Counted from the first letter of the stretch, positions 44,580 through 56,430 are shown. The stretch: DNA of 64,000 nucleotides from Zeus faber (GCA_960531495.1 OY482861.1:4887001-4951000); one strand, 5' to 3'. Numbers and translations are program-made. The notes: generated by a model from the letters alone, not told the origin.

Positions 44580-47500
44580 GGAGAACTGCGACGAGGCCAA
44601 CCTTCTCTCCCGAGCTCGAGGCGACCAGGGTCCTGCTGGCTGCCTCCCTCGCCTGGGGAGATCAACATCACTCCCTCCAAGCTATGGTGGATTCCGGCGC
44701 TGCAGGAAGCTTCCTGGATGTAGGGCTAGCAAAGGCCCTAAAGCTCCCTCTGGCACCTCTAGAGCATCCTCTCACGGTGACAGCCCTGGATGGAAGACCA
44801 CTGGGGTCCGGTAGCGTGTGCCATCGGACCGCCCCCCTTTGGCTGTCACTGGAGGGAAAACATTCAGAGGTAATCCAGCTCCACCTCATCCACTCCCCTG
44901 AGTTTCCACTGGTCCTGGGCTACCCATGGCTAGCCCGTCACAACCCACATCTGGACTGGGCCTCCGGGTGTCTCACCGAATGGGGCCCTGCCTGCCACAC
45001 CACCTGTCTTCGTTCTAGTCCGTCTTCTCACCCTCTCGAGTCTCCAGTCCGTGTCCAAGCTCGGGCCCCTTCCCAAGCCCCTGCCCACTCCGGAGTTCCT
45101 GTCCGTGTCCTGGCTCCAGTCCGTATTCAAGGTCCCATCCATCCCGAGTTTTCACGAGTGCCCCACGAGTATGCCGATCTGAGGGAGGTCTTCAGCAAGA
45201 GACGGGCCACCACGCTTCCTCCCCATCGGTCCTATGACTGCGCCATCGACCTTCTGCCTGGCACCTGCCCTCCTCGAGGACGTCTCTTCTCTCTCTCTGC
45301 CCCTGAGACTACAGCCATGGAGTAGTACATCCGGGGGGCGCTCACCTCAGGTTTCATCCGCCCTTCTACCTCCCCGGCGGGCGCAGGGTTTTTCTTCGTG
45401 GGTAAGAAGGATGGCGGCCTGCGTCCCTGCATTGATTACCGTGGTCTGAACAAGATCACGGTCAAGAATCGCTACCCCCTTCCTCTCATGTCCACATCTT
45501 TCGAGCAACTGCAAGGCGCCACCATCTTCACCAAACTCGATCTTCGAAACGCATACAATCTCGTCCGCGTCCGCGAGGGGGATGAGTGGAAGACCGCCTT
45601 CAACACACCTACCGGCCATTATGAATACCTGGTCATGCCTTTTGGATTGGCCAATGCTCCCGCTGTCTTCCAGGCCTTTGTAAACGACGTCCTCCGTGAG
45701 TTTCTCAATCGCTCCGTGTTCGTCTACATCGATGACATCCTCATCTTCTCCAGGACCCTTCCCGAACACATACAGCATGTGAGACAGGTCCTTCACCGCC
45801 TGCTCGCCAATGGCCTCTATGTGAAGCTGGAGAAGAGTGAGTTCCACGCCACCACCGTTCAGTTCCTGGGGTTCGTCATCACCGAGGGTCACGTCCAGAT
45901 GGATCCTGCCAAGACCGAGGCCGTCCGGGACTGGCCACCACCCACCTCGGTCAAACAGGTGCAGCGCTTCCTCGGGTTTGCCAATTTTTACAGGCGATTC
46001 ATTCGGGGTTTTAGCACGGTGGCAGCTCCCCTCACCGCCCTCACTAGGACATCCACAGCCCGCTTCGCCTGGACTGCGGAGGCTGAGGGGGCGTTCAGGG
46101 CTCTCAAGATGCGGTTCACCGCTGCCCCTGTCCTGGCCACACCAGAGCCTACCCTACCCTTCGTGGTGGAGGTGGATGCTTCCGATGTGGGAGTGGGGGC
46201 CGTTTTGTCCCAAAGGACTCACGACAGGAAGCTCCATCCATGTGCTTTCTTCTCCCGTCGCCTCACCCCAGCGGAACGGAACTATGACATAGGGAACCGG
46301 GAGCTACTGGCAGTCAAACTGGCGTTGGAGGAGTGGCGGCACTGGCTGGAGGGGGCCCAACACCCATTTGTCGTCTGGACCGACCACAAGAACCTGACAT
46401 ACATTCAGGAGGCCAAACGCCTCAACTCCCGTCAAGCCCGATGGGCCTTGTTCTTCAATCGGTTCAACTTCATCCTGTCGTATCGTCCCGGGTCCAAGAA
46501 CCTCCAGCCCGATGCTCTCTCCAGACAGTTTGACCCTCCTGAGCTGGTTGAACTCCCCGAGCCCATTCTCCAGAGCTCCTGCATCTTGGCTCCGGTCCGC
46601 TGGGGAATCGAGACGCAGGTCCGGCAGGCCCAAAGGAGGGAGGCGGATCCCAACAACGGGCCCCCGGGTCACCTGTTTGTCCCGAAGGCTGTCCGATCAC
46701 AAGTCCTGCAATGGGGGCATTCATCCCGCCTCACTGGCCACCCGGGGATCTCCAGGACCCTCGAGTTCCTCCGCAGGCGTTTCTGGTGGCCTACCATGGA
46801 GCAGGACGTCCGGTCCTTCGTCGCTGCCTGCACCATCTGCACCCAGAACAAGAACCCCCGGTCACGTCCCATGGGGCTGCTGCATCCCCTTCCCATCCCC
46901 AGTCGGCCCTGGTCACACCTCTCAGTGGACTTCATCACCGGCCTTCCACCGTCTCGGGGCCACACTGTCATCTTTGTCGTTGTAGACCGGTTCTCCAAGG
47001 CTTGCCGTTTTATTCCTCTGCCCAAGCTCCCCTCAGCTCTGGAGACTGCTGAGCTCATGGTGCAGCACGTTTTCAGGGTGTTCGGCCTGCCCCTGGACGT
47101 GGTGTCAGACCGCGGTCCGCAGTTTGCATCCCGGTTCTGGAAAGCATTCCACCAGCTCCTCGGCGCCTCCGTCAGCCTGTCCTCCGGTTTCCACCCGCAA
47201 TCCAATGGCCAGACGGAGCGGGTCAACCAGGACCTGGAGACAACACTGAGGTGCCTCGTGTCCTCCAACCCTGCCTCCTGGAGCGACCATCTAGTGTGGG
47301 CGGAATACGCTCACAACACTCTGCGCTGCTCTTCCACTGGCATGTCCCCGTTTGAGTGCCAGTTTGGGTACGTACCTCCTCTGTTTCAGGAGCAGGAGGC
47401 GGAGGTGGGAGTGCCGTCAGCCCAGCGGTTCGTCCAGCGGTGCCGACGGACCTGGCAGAGGGCTCGTCAGGCCCTGCTGAGGACATCCCGACAGCAGCAG

Positions 47501-48040
47501 ATCCAGGCCAACCGACGGCGCAGACCAGCGCCTATGCTCCGTCCGGGCCAGAGGGTCTGGCTGTCCACCAGGGACCTTCCATTACGGGTGGAATCACGCA
47601 AGCTCGCGCCACGGTATGTTGGGCCCTTCAAGATCGTCAGGCGGGTCAATCCTGCCGCATACCGTCTTCTGCTCCCCAGGTCGATGAGGATAAACCCCAC
47701 CTTCCACGTGTCGCGGCTCCGACCGGTGGTCACCAGCACCTTGGCGCCCACCACGAGGCCTCCTCCGGCGCCTCGCATCATCGACGGTCAGCCCGCCTAC
47801 ACGGTCCGCCGGCTCCTGGACTCCCGCTGGGTCCGCAGGGCCCTGCAATACCTGGTGGACTGGGAGGGTTACGGGCCGGAGGAGCGCTCCTGGGTTCCGG
47901 CCCGGGATATCCTGGACCCCTCTCTGATCCAGGATTTCCGCCGTCGCCACCCGACACTCCCTGGAGGAACGTCGGGAGCCGTTCCTAGACGGGGGGGTCC
48001 TGTCAGGGTTCGCCCGGGTCCTACCAGCATCAGCCACTAG
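44555..48040 (+). pseudogene. Gypsy Pol (one in-frame stop)
   Basis: The -1 frame runs for about 1,160 codons and is broken once by TAG at 45323-45325 (context MEstopYI; the neighbouring residues suggest a single substitution from GAG). Domains in order: aspartic protease (DSGAAGSF, about 44690), RT starting after [13 protein letters not shown] (45220) with KLDLRNAYN and YIDDILIF (45724), RNase H ([17 protein letters not shown], then WTDHKNLTY), and integrase. Integrase shows the zinc motif ([25 protein letters not shown]) and catalytic [18 protein letters not shown] and E of QTERVNQ. The C-terminal chromodomain is [19 protein letters not shown]. The frame ends 40 bp inside the 3' LTR. The stop separates protease from RT, so this copy is probably not autonomous unless the stop is read through. 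Confidence 0.93.
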
Positions 48041-48351
48041 ATGCCGCCAGTACTGCCTTTTCAAGGTTGCTCTGCTTCACCTATTTCTGTTCCTGATTAC
48101 CCTGCCTCATTAGATGATATGTTTCACCTGTGTCTCGTTTGGTCGTCCCTATTTAGACCCTGTCGTTTGTGTCCTCGGGCGCTCAGTCTTGAGTTTGTCT
48201 AACCTCATGACAACGCTCTTGTCCCAAGCTCCCGAGACTTCTTATTTGTTTTTGCCCAGTTTTTGTACTTGTTTTGAGTAAACCTCTATTTTTGCCACCT
48301 CGCCTCTGCCCTGTTCTCTGCACCTGGGTTCACTCAGCACACCTCCTAACA
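48001..48351 (+). repeat. Gypsy 3' LTR
   Basis: 351 bp, no difference from the 5' LTR seen on reading. The last 40 bp of pol overlap its start. Confidence 0.95.
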
Positions 48352-48356
48352 ATTTC

Positions 48357-48610
48357 ACTCGACACTCCTGATCATGATGTCCTCATTCAGGGTCCGTCTT
48401 CCATTTTCATCCTCCATTTTTGAATGTCCATGTTTGAGTGTTCATTAGGCTGTTAGGATCTCTGGACAGAGCCAACCTCAGACTGGTCCTGAAAGAAAAA
48501 TTCACCAGCCAGTATCTTGCACACACATCAAATACAGGATAATAATTTCGCTTTTGCATTACACTTTAACATTATTCCAATAAATGATTAACATTTTCCT
48601 TGAACTTGAA
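48357..48610 (-). other. ERV-A copy 2, env-less 3' region, proximal part
   Basis: Continuation of the provirus after the Gypsy. Reverse complement matches copy 1 at about 1130-1320 (AGGAGTGTCGAGT, AGAGATCCTAACAGCCT). Confidence 0.85.
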
Positions 48611-48689
48611 TTTTTCCCCCCTTTGTCCATGCATTTTCTCAGTTAAAAATAGACTTGAGTCTATGACGGAATCAGATATTTCTCTACTA

Positions 48690-49748
48690 GTGTTAGCTCC
48701 TAACTACACACCGCTACCCAATTCAGACCTGTGTGCTGACAGATTTTAACAATGCGATTTCTCAGCACACCATTCAATTTTTCACAGACACCTTGGCTTT
48801 GCGGATGATAAAGAGCTCCTAGTCGTTGTTTAATTCTTAATTTTTGCAGAATCAATTCTACTGTTACATCCACCAACTCTTTCCCATTATCTGAAGATAT
48901 GCGATCTGGAAGTCCCCACCTGCTTATGACCTCACGACACTTGGCTTGGCAACTGACTGAGCATCATTACGCTTGGTTGGACATGCTTCAGTCTCCCATG
49001 AAAATCTATCCACGACGACAAACATGTATCTTTTACCTCCTACGGGTCTTATCATGTCAACAAAATCCACAACCAACTCACGCATGGGACCTGTCGGAGT
49101 TGGAATGTGACCAGGTGGACTCATCACACCCCTCCGAACATTGTTTTTAAGACAGATTGTACATCTGCCTATGACATAATCAATTTGCTCAAGCAAGTAC
49201 AGTGCCCAAAAACAATACTCTTTCGTGATTTTTCTTCTTACCACCCCCCTTGCAACATGGGCTAACCCATGTCTTTCCTGAATCATCAGACCGAGTAGGT
49301 CAAGGGGAGCTACCATCAGTCCTTCATGATTTCTCCACAGACCAGAAGACTCTTGTGTGGCCCCTCGGTCCAACCATAATTGTTTATCTATGGCTGACGC
49401 CGCTTCTTGCATCGAGATCACATCTCTGAGCGTGATTTTATCTTCCAAGTCCACTTCATGGGTGACAAGAAGAACTTTGCCTGCTTTGTTTGCTCCTGTA
49501 ACTGCTTTAGCAGCCTCATCCGCTGCTTTGTTACCTTGAGTAACCCTTGACGTGTCCATTTTGTGTGCTGCACACATAGCTACAGCTATTTCCTTTGGCT
49601 TCATCATTGCATGCAGCAATTTCATTATCTGGGCATTATGCTTCTGTGCCCATGGGTTATTATTTAACCCATATAAACTACTTTTTCTTGACAATACTGT
49701 AGCTTCTTCTGAGAGGCCTTGTGTCCTTTGTCTGCCAATAGCTGTCAC
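48690..49748 (-). pseudogene. ERV-A copy 2 RNase H end and integrase
   Basis: The 274-codon frame 49748-48924 begins with the last third of RNase H (HNAQIMKLLHAMMKPK, then KAADEAAKAV). It continues into integrase: HGLAHVARGVVRRKI, CTICLKNN (zinc Cys pair), MRELVVDFVDMIRPVGG (first Asp) and [11 protein letters not shown]. Out of frame at 48905-48690 follow the DNGKE (second Asp) and the helix with the catalytic Glu region (QSQGVCEK). The thumb, connection and most of RNase H between this frame and the RT piece at 49745 are deleted. Confidence 0.88.
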
Positions 49749-50430
49749 AGTTTGATTGAGTCTTCATGGCATGTTTCCTTGTCTGGTGAACAGATGATGA
49801 TGTCATCCACATACTGAATGACAGTACTTTTCAAGATCTGATCGATCCCAGCCAAGTCATCCTGCAACACTTTTTTGAAAATGTTAGGGCTATGTTTGAA
49901 TCCTTGAGGGAGCCTCTTGTACTTGAAGGTTTGTCTATTGTATGTGAATCCAAACAACCCTTGACTTTCTTCGCCAATGGAACACTAAAAAATGCATCAC
50001 ACAAATCCAACACTGTGAAGTGTGTAGCCTCTGGAGGAATTTGGGCTAACAAGGTATCTGGTACATCCGCTGGAAAGTCCTGTACCACTTAGTTTACCGC
50101 CCTCAAGTCATGTACCAAGCGATAGGATTCATCTGGTTTCTTTAGAGGCAATATAGGTGTATTACTCTGAGGATCCGAACATATTTCCACTACACCTGCT
50201 TTTGACAGTCCTTCAATTTGTGGTTCAATCCCTTTGATTGCCTCCTACTTTAGTGGGTACTGGTTCTTCCAAGGTGGTTTGATTCCTGGTCCCAGTTCAA
50301 CTCTCACCGGTTGAGCTGTTTTCACAAGTCCGATGTCAGTACTATATCGTGACCACATACATTCTGGAATTTGTTGAATTTGCATCTGTACCACTTGTGG
50401 TTGTCCTTGTCCTTGAGCTGAAATCATCAT
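49745..50430 (-). pseudogene. ERV-A copy 2 reverse transcriptase
   Basis: Read from 50430: a segment with MWSRYSTDIGLVKTAQPVRV and PPWKNQYPLK, the start of gamma-like RT. Next comes out-of-frame sequence for the IEPQIEGLSKAGVV-like fingers. Then 50088-49831 gives FTVLDLCDAFFSVPLAKK (motif A), and 49957-49745 gives YKRLPQGFKHSPNIF (motif B) and QYVDDIIIC (motif C, catalytic Asp pair). Frameshifts near 50240, 50090 and 49960. No protease motif lies between nucleocapsid (50480) and RT; that region is deleted. Confidence 0.9.
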
Positions 50431-50449
50431 TTTTATGAACTTCTGTCAG

Positions 50450-52476
50450 TCTTCTAACTTGCGTCTTGCGTCTTGCGTCACGCACAAAGTGGCCGAGTTG
50501 TCCACAGTTATAACATGCTCCTGGAGACTATTGGAAATTTCCTCCTCTACCTCTTCCTATATTTCCTTGACCTCTTCCTCTCCATATTTGTGGTTGATCA
50601 AAAGCTGGCTGTGGAAGGGAGACAGTGGGGACCACAGGTGGTTGATCCTGACTCTGTCCTTGCTGTGGTTGTGGGGATAATTGTTTTGTTGTGACTGGCT
50701 CTGCATAACCACAGCTTGTTTCTTTTCCTTCTTATTATCCACCAACTATATTTGGTTGAGTTTTCTGAGAGTCTCCTGGTCCTGTTCCTTCTGGTCACGC
50801 TCCTTTTTCCGATATAGCTCCACTTGATGTGCTATGTGATCCGTATAAACACCTGTGGTCATGCTTCCAAGACCAACCACTTCTGCCAATTTGCTCCTCA
50901 CTTGAAGAGGCAGCCCCTTCTGTATTTTGGCTCAGAGAATTGATTTCTACATTTGATTAAAATCTGGATCATTTCATGTGATATTTCTCCACACTTGATG
51001 AACCCTTGACAGATAAGCTCTTGGGTTTTCTTGTGGGCCCAATGACTCAACAAAGATGTACGTTTGTTGCGAATGCATCTCTCAATGCTCTCCACATCCG
51101 ACCTCTGCTTGCAGCAAACAATTCTGGGTCATACACCGCAGTTGCCACATATCTGTTAAGGTCTGCCGCCTGCAGGATCTCCTCCATCCCTGGGACTCCA
51201 ATAAGGCTAGCCAGACGTCTCTTAATATCTCCCATGGCAGGCTGTGTTCCCACCAAAACTTCTTTCAGCTTTTAGATCCACGGATGTGCTCCATCTTGAA
51301 GAGTGGGTAACTTTTCAAGTATGTTAGACATGTCTGTATTCTGCCGAGGCTTGTACTCTAAATTTGGTCCTCGAATTATCACTGGACACATTTTGTTGGG
51401 TCTCTTTCCTTTTCTTAGCCGTAGTCCATACCTCAAAGTGTCTGGCTTTTGAGGCTTTTTCTTCTGTAATTGATTCTTCGTTATTTGCAATTCGTGTAAC
51501 TGTTTTTCCAATATTTGTTTAACTTTTGAACAGGTGGAGTCACTTGTGTCCTCGAGGCATCCGTCTATACTCATCTCAATCTCTCTTAAAACCATGCGTC
51601 TGTCATCTCTTCCCCTGTACTGGCTGATAACAGTTGAAAACAGGAAGGACCTTCTTTGTCCAATTCTTCATCACTTTCAGCCTGTTCACTCTCATCCATG
51701 TCGTCTGTTCCCGGAGCCATTTTCCTCACTGGTCGATCTCCGTTTTTCTCTGCTTTTGCCAACATCCGTCTGACTGCGGGGTCGTATCCTCCAATAGCTT
51801 TGTCCGAGTCACTCACACTCTCTTCTCTGATTTCCAGACTTCTGACTTGTTGCCTGTTTCCCAAACGGTTCCTTCTCTTGGTACTGTTGGAGCTTAGATA
51901 CATCTTTATGGTTGTTGTAGCCTTGCCCGTCCATATTATTTGCTCATCCTTATCTTTGAAGAGATAGTTGCCCTCCGTTGTCATCACTGGGAGCTGGGGA
52001 ATCTCTTGAACTTGAACTTGAACTAAACATCAGTAAACTTCACCTCCTTCTCATAAGGCGGGGGCTTCTTTACAGATGCTGTATGTGAGAAGGGTGCGGT
52101 AATCTTCAATTTTTCTGCTTCCTTTTCATTTTTCTTTATTTCTTGTCTACTTTGTTGTCTTTTTTCTTTTGCAGCTTTAAACCATGTCTGTCCCTCCTTT
52201 AGGAACAGCTGCAGAATGCCAAGTTCTGTTAGTCATTTCTCCATGCGTCTCTTTCCTCTTTTTCCTTTCTTTTGATTTACTTTATATGTGGACACAAGCA
52301 CCTGCATTGTTTTTAATCACATCCGGGTTAAGAGTTCCTTCAGCTGGCCATGGTTGTTCAATGTCAGGTCAACGCTTGCTCCATTTTCCTGATATTTTTG
52401 CAATATGTTTAATAAGAGGATTATTCTTTCGCACAACATCAATAGGAGTGATTACTCTTGTAATTCTTGTATCCAT
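50450..52476 (-). pseudogene. ERV-A copy 2 gag remnant
   Basis: A likely start is the ATG at 52476-52474 (MDTRITRVITPIDVVRKNNP); a stop follows after 36 codons. About 52075-52040 carries KKPPPYEKE, a PPxY-type late-domain motif. 51987-51586 is an acidic segment (DESEQAESDEELDKE), 51595-51272 a basic coiled-coil-like segment, and 51256-50898 the capsid C-terminal region (IGVPGMEEILQAADLN). The nucleocapsid at 50517-50475 has CYNCGQLGHFVRD but lacks the fourth ligand Cys. Several stops and frameshifts. Confidence 0.82.
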
Positions 52477-52479
52477 TTA

Positions 52480-55105
52480 TTTTATTGTAACTCGAATTGA
52501 TTTACTTAAAAATTATTTATAAAGCACTGTGTAATCACACTCGACCAAAAACAACTGAATTTTCCAACCCCAAAGGAGACCAATAGCTTCCCACTTATGA
52601 AAGTAACTTCACTTGTTCATAATCTGATACATCTGATCATACTCATTTATCTTCAATTATCTAAATGTCCATCAATGTTCACTCTCAAAACAGCCTCAAT
52701 CAAGATAAACCATACTCAGATAATGAAACCAATATTCACAGCACTCAACCGTATTTAAATCAAATCAGTTTTTCCGCATGTGATCAATCAAATCAATAAT
52801 ACTCCATTAATTAGGCGAAAGCCTTGATTAGTCAGTCAGTTGCCAAGTCTCTTACTAACTAATTGCAAACGCAATTTAAGAAAAATAAATACTGTAATCC
52901 TATATGTGAGAACAAGCAATCATGTAGGTTATAACTAGATGTAAACACATATAGGTCTGTGCAGGTGTCTATTGAAAAGAGTTTGTGGATAATCCGTACT
53001 GGCCTGATTCAAGGAATTCTGAATCCTTATGCGCTGTCATCTGCAAGCTCCCGGTGTCTGTGAAGAACTGCCAGATGTCTTGTCATCTGCCCCTTGGATG
53101 ATCCAATTCAGACACATTCCATCTTCTCTGTCTTTCTCTCAACTCTCACTCAGCAAAGTAAAAGAGAGGAAGAAAAAACAAAAAGAACAACACAAAAGTT
53201 TAGTGTCTTAAGACCACTCTAAATTCTTATACATACTATAATACAATTCAATGAGACATACATTATCAGCTTTTTTATTTCTTGCGCATTTTAAATAAAG
53301 CAATGTTTACTTTTATTCATACGACGCATTTAAATCTAAAGAGTATATTAGTCCATCTAATATCACCTCTTATTAATAATTTTTATTCTATTTTCCAATT
53401 AAATTTTATTTCTATTAATTTTAATATTAATTAATTTATTTTCTTCTATCATACTTCTTCTCCACCCCTCTTGCCAGGGGGAGTCGACTAAGTTCCACTC
53501 TGTATGAAGCACCACCCCTTGCTCAACCTCTTAAATTTAGTCACACCTTCCAGTTTGCACTGGTCATCAGCGAACGAACATCCTGTTTCAGCTTCCCGTC
53601 GGAACAGCCTGCCGAATTCAGCTACGCACAGTCATAAATCAAAGCTGAAACACAAAACCTCTTTTCTTGCATCAAAAACCCAGCTTTTCCTTCTATTTCA
53701 CCAAGACTATCTGCTTCTTTAACCAACAGGACTCACAGCAAGCACTGTCACACACTCCAAGCACAAAGAGAAAAAACTCACACACCAACCAAACAATCCA
53801 TAAATCCTACCCATAATTCAGAGCAGGAGATTCTCTTTTCTTTTCTGAATGTGTACATGCATGTGTAGGCAGACTGTTTCTGGTGATTCTAGTCGTTCTC
53901 TCAAGAAGGCTCATTTTGTTATCAAAAATATAAAGTCCTGTGAAAGTTCATATCCTTTATCCACTGTATAAAACGTCCTTTAAAGAAAAAGGCTCATATA
54001 TATTTATCAAACGTCCTTTAAGAAAGGCTCATAATCTTTATTATCAGCTTTACACACCAAAAGGATCAGATTTGTCTGTCCAGCAGCACATTTGATCCTC
54101 CAAAAACTTCAACAGTGCTTAACTTTATACTTTAACGTCAACACATGTATACTTTTCTAATTTCATCAAGATTTTCACTTCGGTCAGACTTTTAAATTTT
54201 CACTTTGGCCAAACTTTTAACAAATTATTCTTTTAGGCTGGTTTAGCCCTGCTTTTCTCCTTTTTTTTTCCTTAAACTTTATTTTTCATCTTTTAAGCCT
54301 TTAACTTGTAACTCTTTTTGCTTCACTTTTCATCTTCTTATCTTGGCTTTTAACTTTTATCTCTTTTTCACTTTTCATCTTACTTTAGACTTTTAACTTT
54401 TATCTCTTTCACATTTTGTATCCTTTTTCATCTTACTTTAGACTTTAAACTTTTATCTCTTTTTTTAACTTTTCATCCTTTTTCATCTTACTTTAGGCTT
54501 TTAACTTTTATGTCTTTTTCACTTTTCATCCTTTTCATTTTCATTCATATAATTTTATTTTGAGTCAATTCCCCTGGCCAGGGTTATTTCCTCTTTGTTT
54601 TTCCTACCTAGATTTGACTATATTATATTTTCGTTTGGCCAACGTTCATTTAATGTACACATGTCTTACTTTTTAAGGAGATATGGGCCCCGTCTCCATT
54701 AATCTTGCATAGTTATTTAAATAACTTTTGGCTACTAGTTCTGCGATTCTACAATTACTTTTTACTTCTACTTTTTCCACATCTTTTAAGCCTTTATCTT
54801 TTACTTTTAATTTTCTCTCGTCTCTATTCTCTATTTCAACTTAATTCTCTCTTTCTTCATTCATTATTCTCTTATTCCCCATATTTACGTCTTTTACTAC
54901 CTTATAAACCCCAATTTAGACGGAAATTCACTTCACACATCAACTCATCGTCTCCATCTCCGCACAATTTGCTCGTCAGTGCAGCGTATCGGCCCAAAAT
55001 ACTACCGCCTCAAGAACCACACACAGCTCAATTTTGTGAGGTAACACTCACCCTGAGAGTGGTGATTTGCTGGAGCAGGCAGCATCGGCAGGTGAGGCCC
55101 AGCAG
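52480..55105 (-). other. ERV-A copy 2 leader region
   Basis: 2.6 kb between PBS and gag with no coding frame. The element strand is A-rich. A likely splice donor (CAGGGTGAGTG on the element strand) lies at about 55045-55056. A tandem repeat lies at 54290-54535. Confidence 0.6.
54290..54535. repeat. 54-bp tandem repeat in ERV leader
   Basis: About four imperfect units. The marker TACTTTAGAC/GGC recurs at 54381, 54434 and 54489 (period 53-55 bp), with CTTTTAACTTTTATCTCTTT between. Strong T bias on the plus strand. Confidence 0.8.
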
Positions 55106-55123
55106 ATCCTGTTCGTGACGCCA
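55106..55123 (-). other. ERV-A primer-binding site (tRNA-Ser)
   Basis: Element strand TGGCGTCACGAACAGGAT, 3 nt inside the 5' LTR. It fits the 3' end of a vertebrate tRNA-Ser (CGA type, ending TTCGTGACG-CCA) from memory. Confidence 0.75.
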
Positions 55124-55126
55124 CTT

Positions 55127-55501
55127 TGTAGTTTCTTGATAAATTTGATGTGTTGATGAAGAAGGAGAGACCGTTGACGCTGACTTGAGTAAAATAATAG
55201 ATTTATTACAAAAGAACAGCATCAGACTGGACTTGCCATGGACGCCCAGGAGAGAACCGAGCCGGATGGATTCTCTGTCGATTGAAACTCAGGCAGGTGC
55301 TTTTATGCTAAGCCAGAGACAACGTTGACCCTCTGATTCCCCTACATAGGTCACCGTTCACATTTTCACCTCCCTTATCACCGGGACCCCTGACAATGGG
55401 CTCTGTCTTTCTCTCTTGAGATCCCTGGCACCGTCTGTAAATAATTATTATTTTATACAATGGGCACTGTCTTAGGATGCTACTCATTCCAAGACACCTC
55501 A
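55127..55501 (-). repeat. ERV-A copy 2, 5' LTR
   Basis: 375 bp, about 10 differences from 42150-42524 on manual comparison. Same TATA-like and AATAAA signals. Confidence 0.93.
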
Positions 55502-56400
55502 CTCATCACTGAGGCAACCTACAGTGACTAAATATAGAAATATGCAACTCTAGCAATTGAAGTCATTTGCACTGGTGTTTTTGTGGTATGTTCTCAGATA
55601 TTAAATGGTATGCAGACCTAAGGTTTTTACTCACAATATTGACAAATTACTACGACATGTAACAGAAATGTTACAAGTTGAAATATTTTATTTTTTTATT
55701 TTACATTCACTATGTGTATCTGTGAGTTTATACTTAGTATTGCCTCTTTTTCAACTGGAGCCAGGAGCATTGATACTGTTATTTTTTCCCACCATTCTCA
55801 GATGAATAGCTACTGACCTTATGGATACTGTTAATGAGTCACGAGGGCCTTTTGTATCTGTGTTATATGATATTCATTACATTGACAAGAAATCAGGAAA
55901 TTCTGCTAAAAAATAATTGCCGTGTTGATGTTGGCGTAAAACAGGTTTACATATTAATAACTACGTGAGTTATATTCATAGTTGATGCATTTGTATTTTC
56001 AGTACAACTTAAATCCATATGTAATCCATGTGTTTCAGCCTGTTTCTTAATGTTCATATATCATAAATTATGAATAAAAATCAATATAAAATTAGAATGT
56101 ATTTTCTTATTTTTACGCTTTACAAAAAAATTACACTTTACAATTACACAATTCAATACCGTTAAATTACAATTGCATTGTAAAGTCCTAGCTTATGTCC
56201 TTGTTTGGTGGGCTATAGGCCTATGAGTCAGGTTCGGAACGTCTATCATAATACACCTTTCAGCTTTTTATCATTTACCAAGCTCATTTATCAGGGTTTA
56301 AAACCTCAATACCAGTGATGTTTTGAACGATTTTACTATTGTATTACATTGTTTTCATTACCATGAAATGTTAAGCCGCACGAGTATGGGGTGGGGTGTT
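55502..56400 (+). other. Probable odf2 3' UTR remainder and intergenic DNA
   Basis: Non-coding, AT-rich. An AATAAA signal at 56073-56078 in the sense of odf2 could be its polyadenylation site. No other feature. Confidence 0.4.
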
Positions 56401-56430
56401 GTTTTGTCAGTGCGAGGGCGTTGCAGTCAA

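Larger units (their letters stand above)
43224..48351 (+). mobile_element. Sushi-type Ty3/Gypsy chromovirus, near-intact
   Basis: 5,128 bp. It has LTRs of 351 bp (43224-43574, 48001-48351) that look identical by eye, target duplication ATTTC (43219-43223, 48352-48356), gag, and pol in the -1 frame with protease, RT, RNase H, integrase and chromodomain. A G/T-rich tract (GACGGGGGGGTCC) stands before the 3' LTR. Chromodomain and gag style match the Sushi lineage of fish, which is related to the mammalian PEG10/RTL genes. Only one obvious lesion (TAG at 45323) was seen. GC content is far higher than in the surrounding ERV. Confidence 0.95.
42150..55501 (-). mobile_element. ERV family A, two-LTR provirus (copy 2)
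   Basis: Complete provirus outline on the minus strand: 5' LTR 55127-55501, PBS, leader, broken gag, RT, integrase, env-less 3' region, PPT, 3' LTR 42150-42524. Both LTRs are 375 bp. The 4-bp target duplication CTCA is at 42146-42149 and 55502-55505. Without the nested Gypsy it measures about 8.2 kb. Protease, part of RT/RNase H and env are missing, and stops occur throughout. The 4-bp duplication and simple order fit gamma/epsilon-like retroviruses. Confidence 0.93.

Noticed and set aside
43553..48064. Many overlapping open frames on the minus strand and in other plus frames of the Gypsy element
   Set aside because: High GC content of gag-pol keeps shadow frames open; none has a recognisable domain, while the main frames do.
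50435..50694. Plus-strand frames across the ERV nucleocapsid region
   Set aside because: Antisense shadows of the gag remnant.
54705..55118. 137-codon frame rich in Leu/Phe/Tyr/Ser
   Set aside because: Reverse complement of the A-rich ERV leader; composition artefact.
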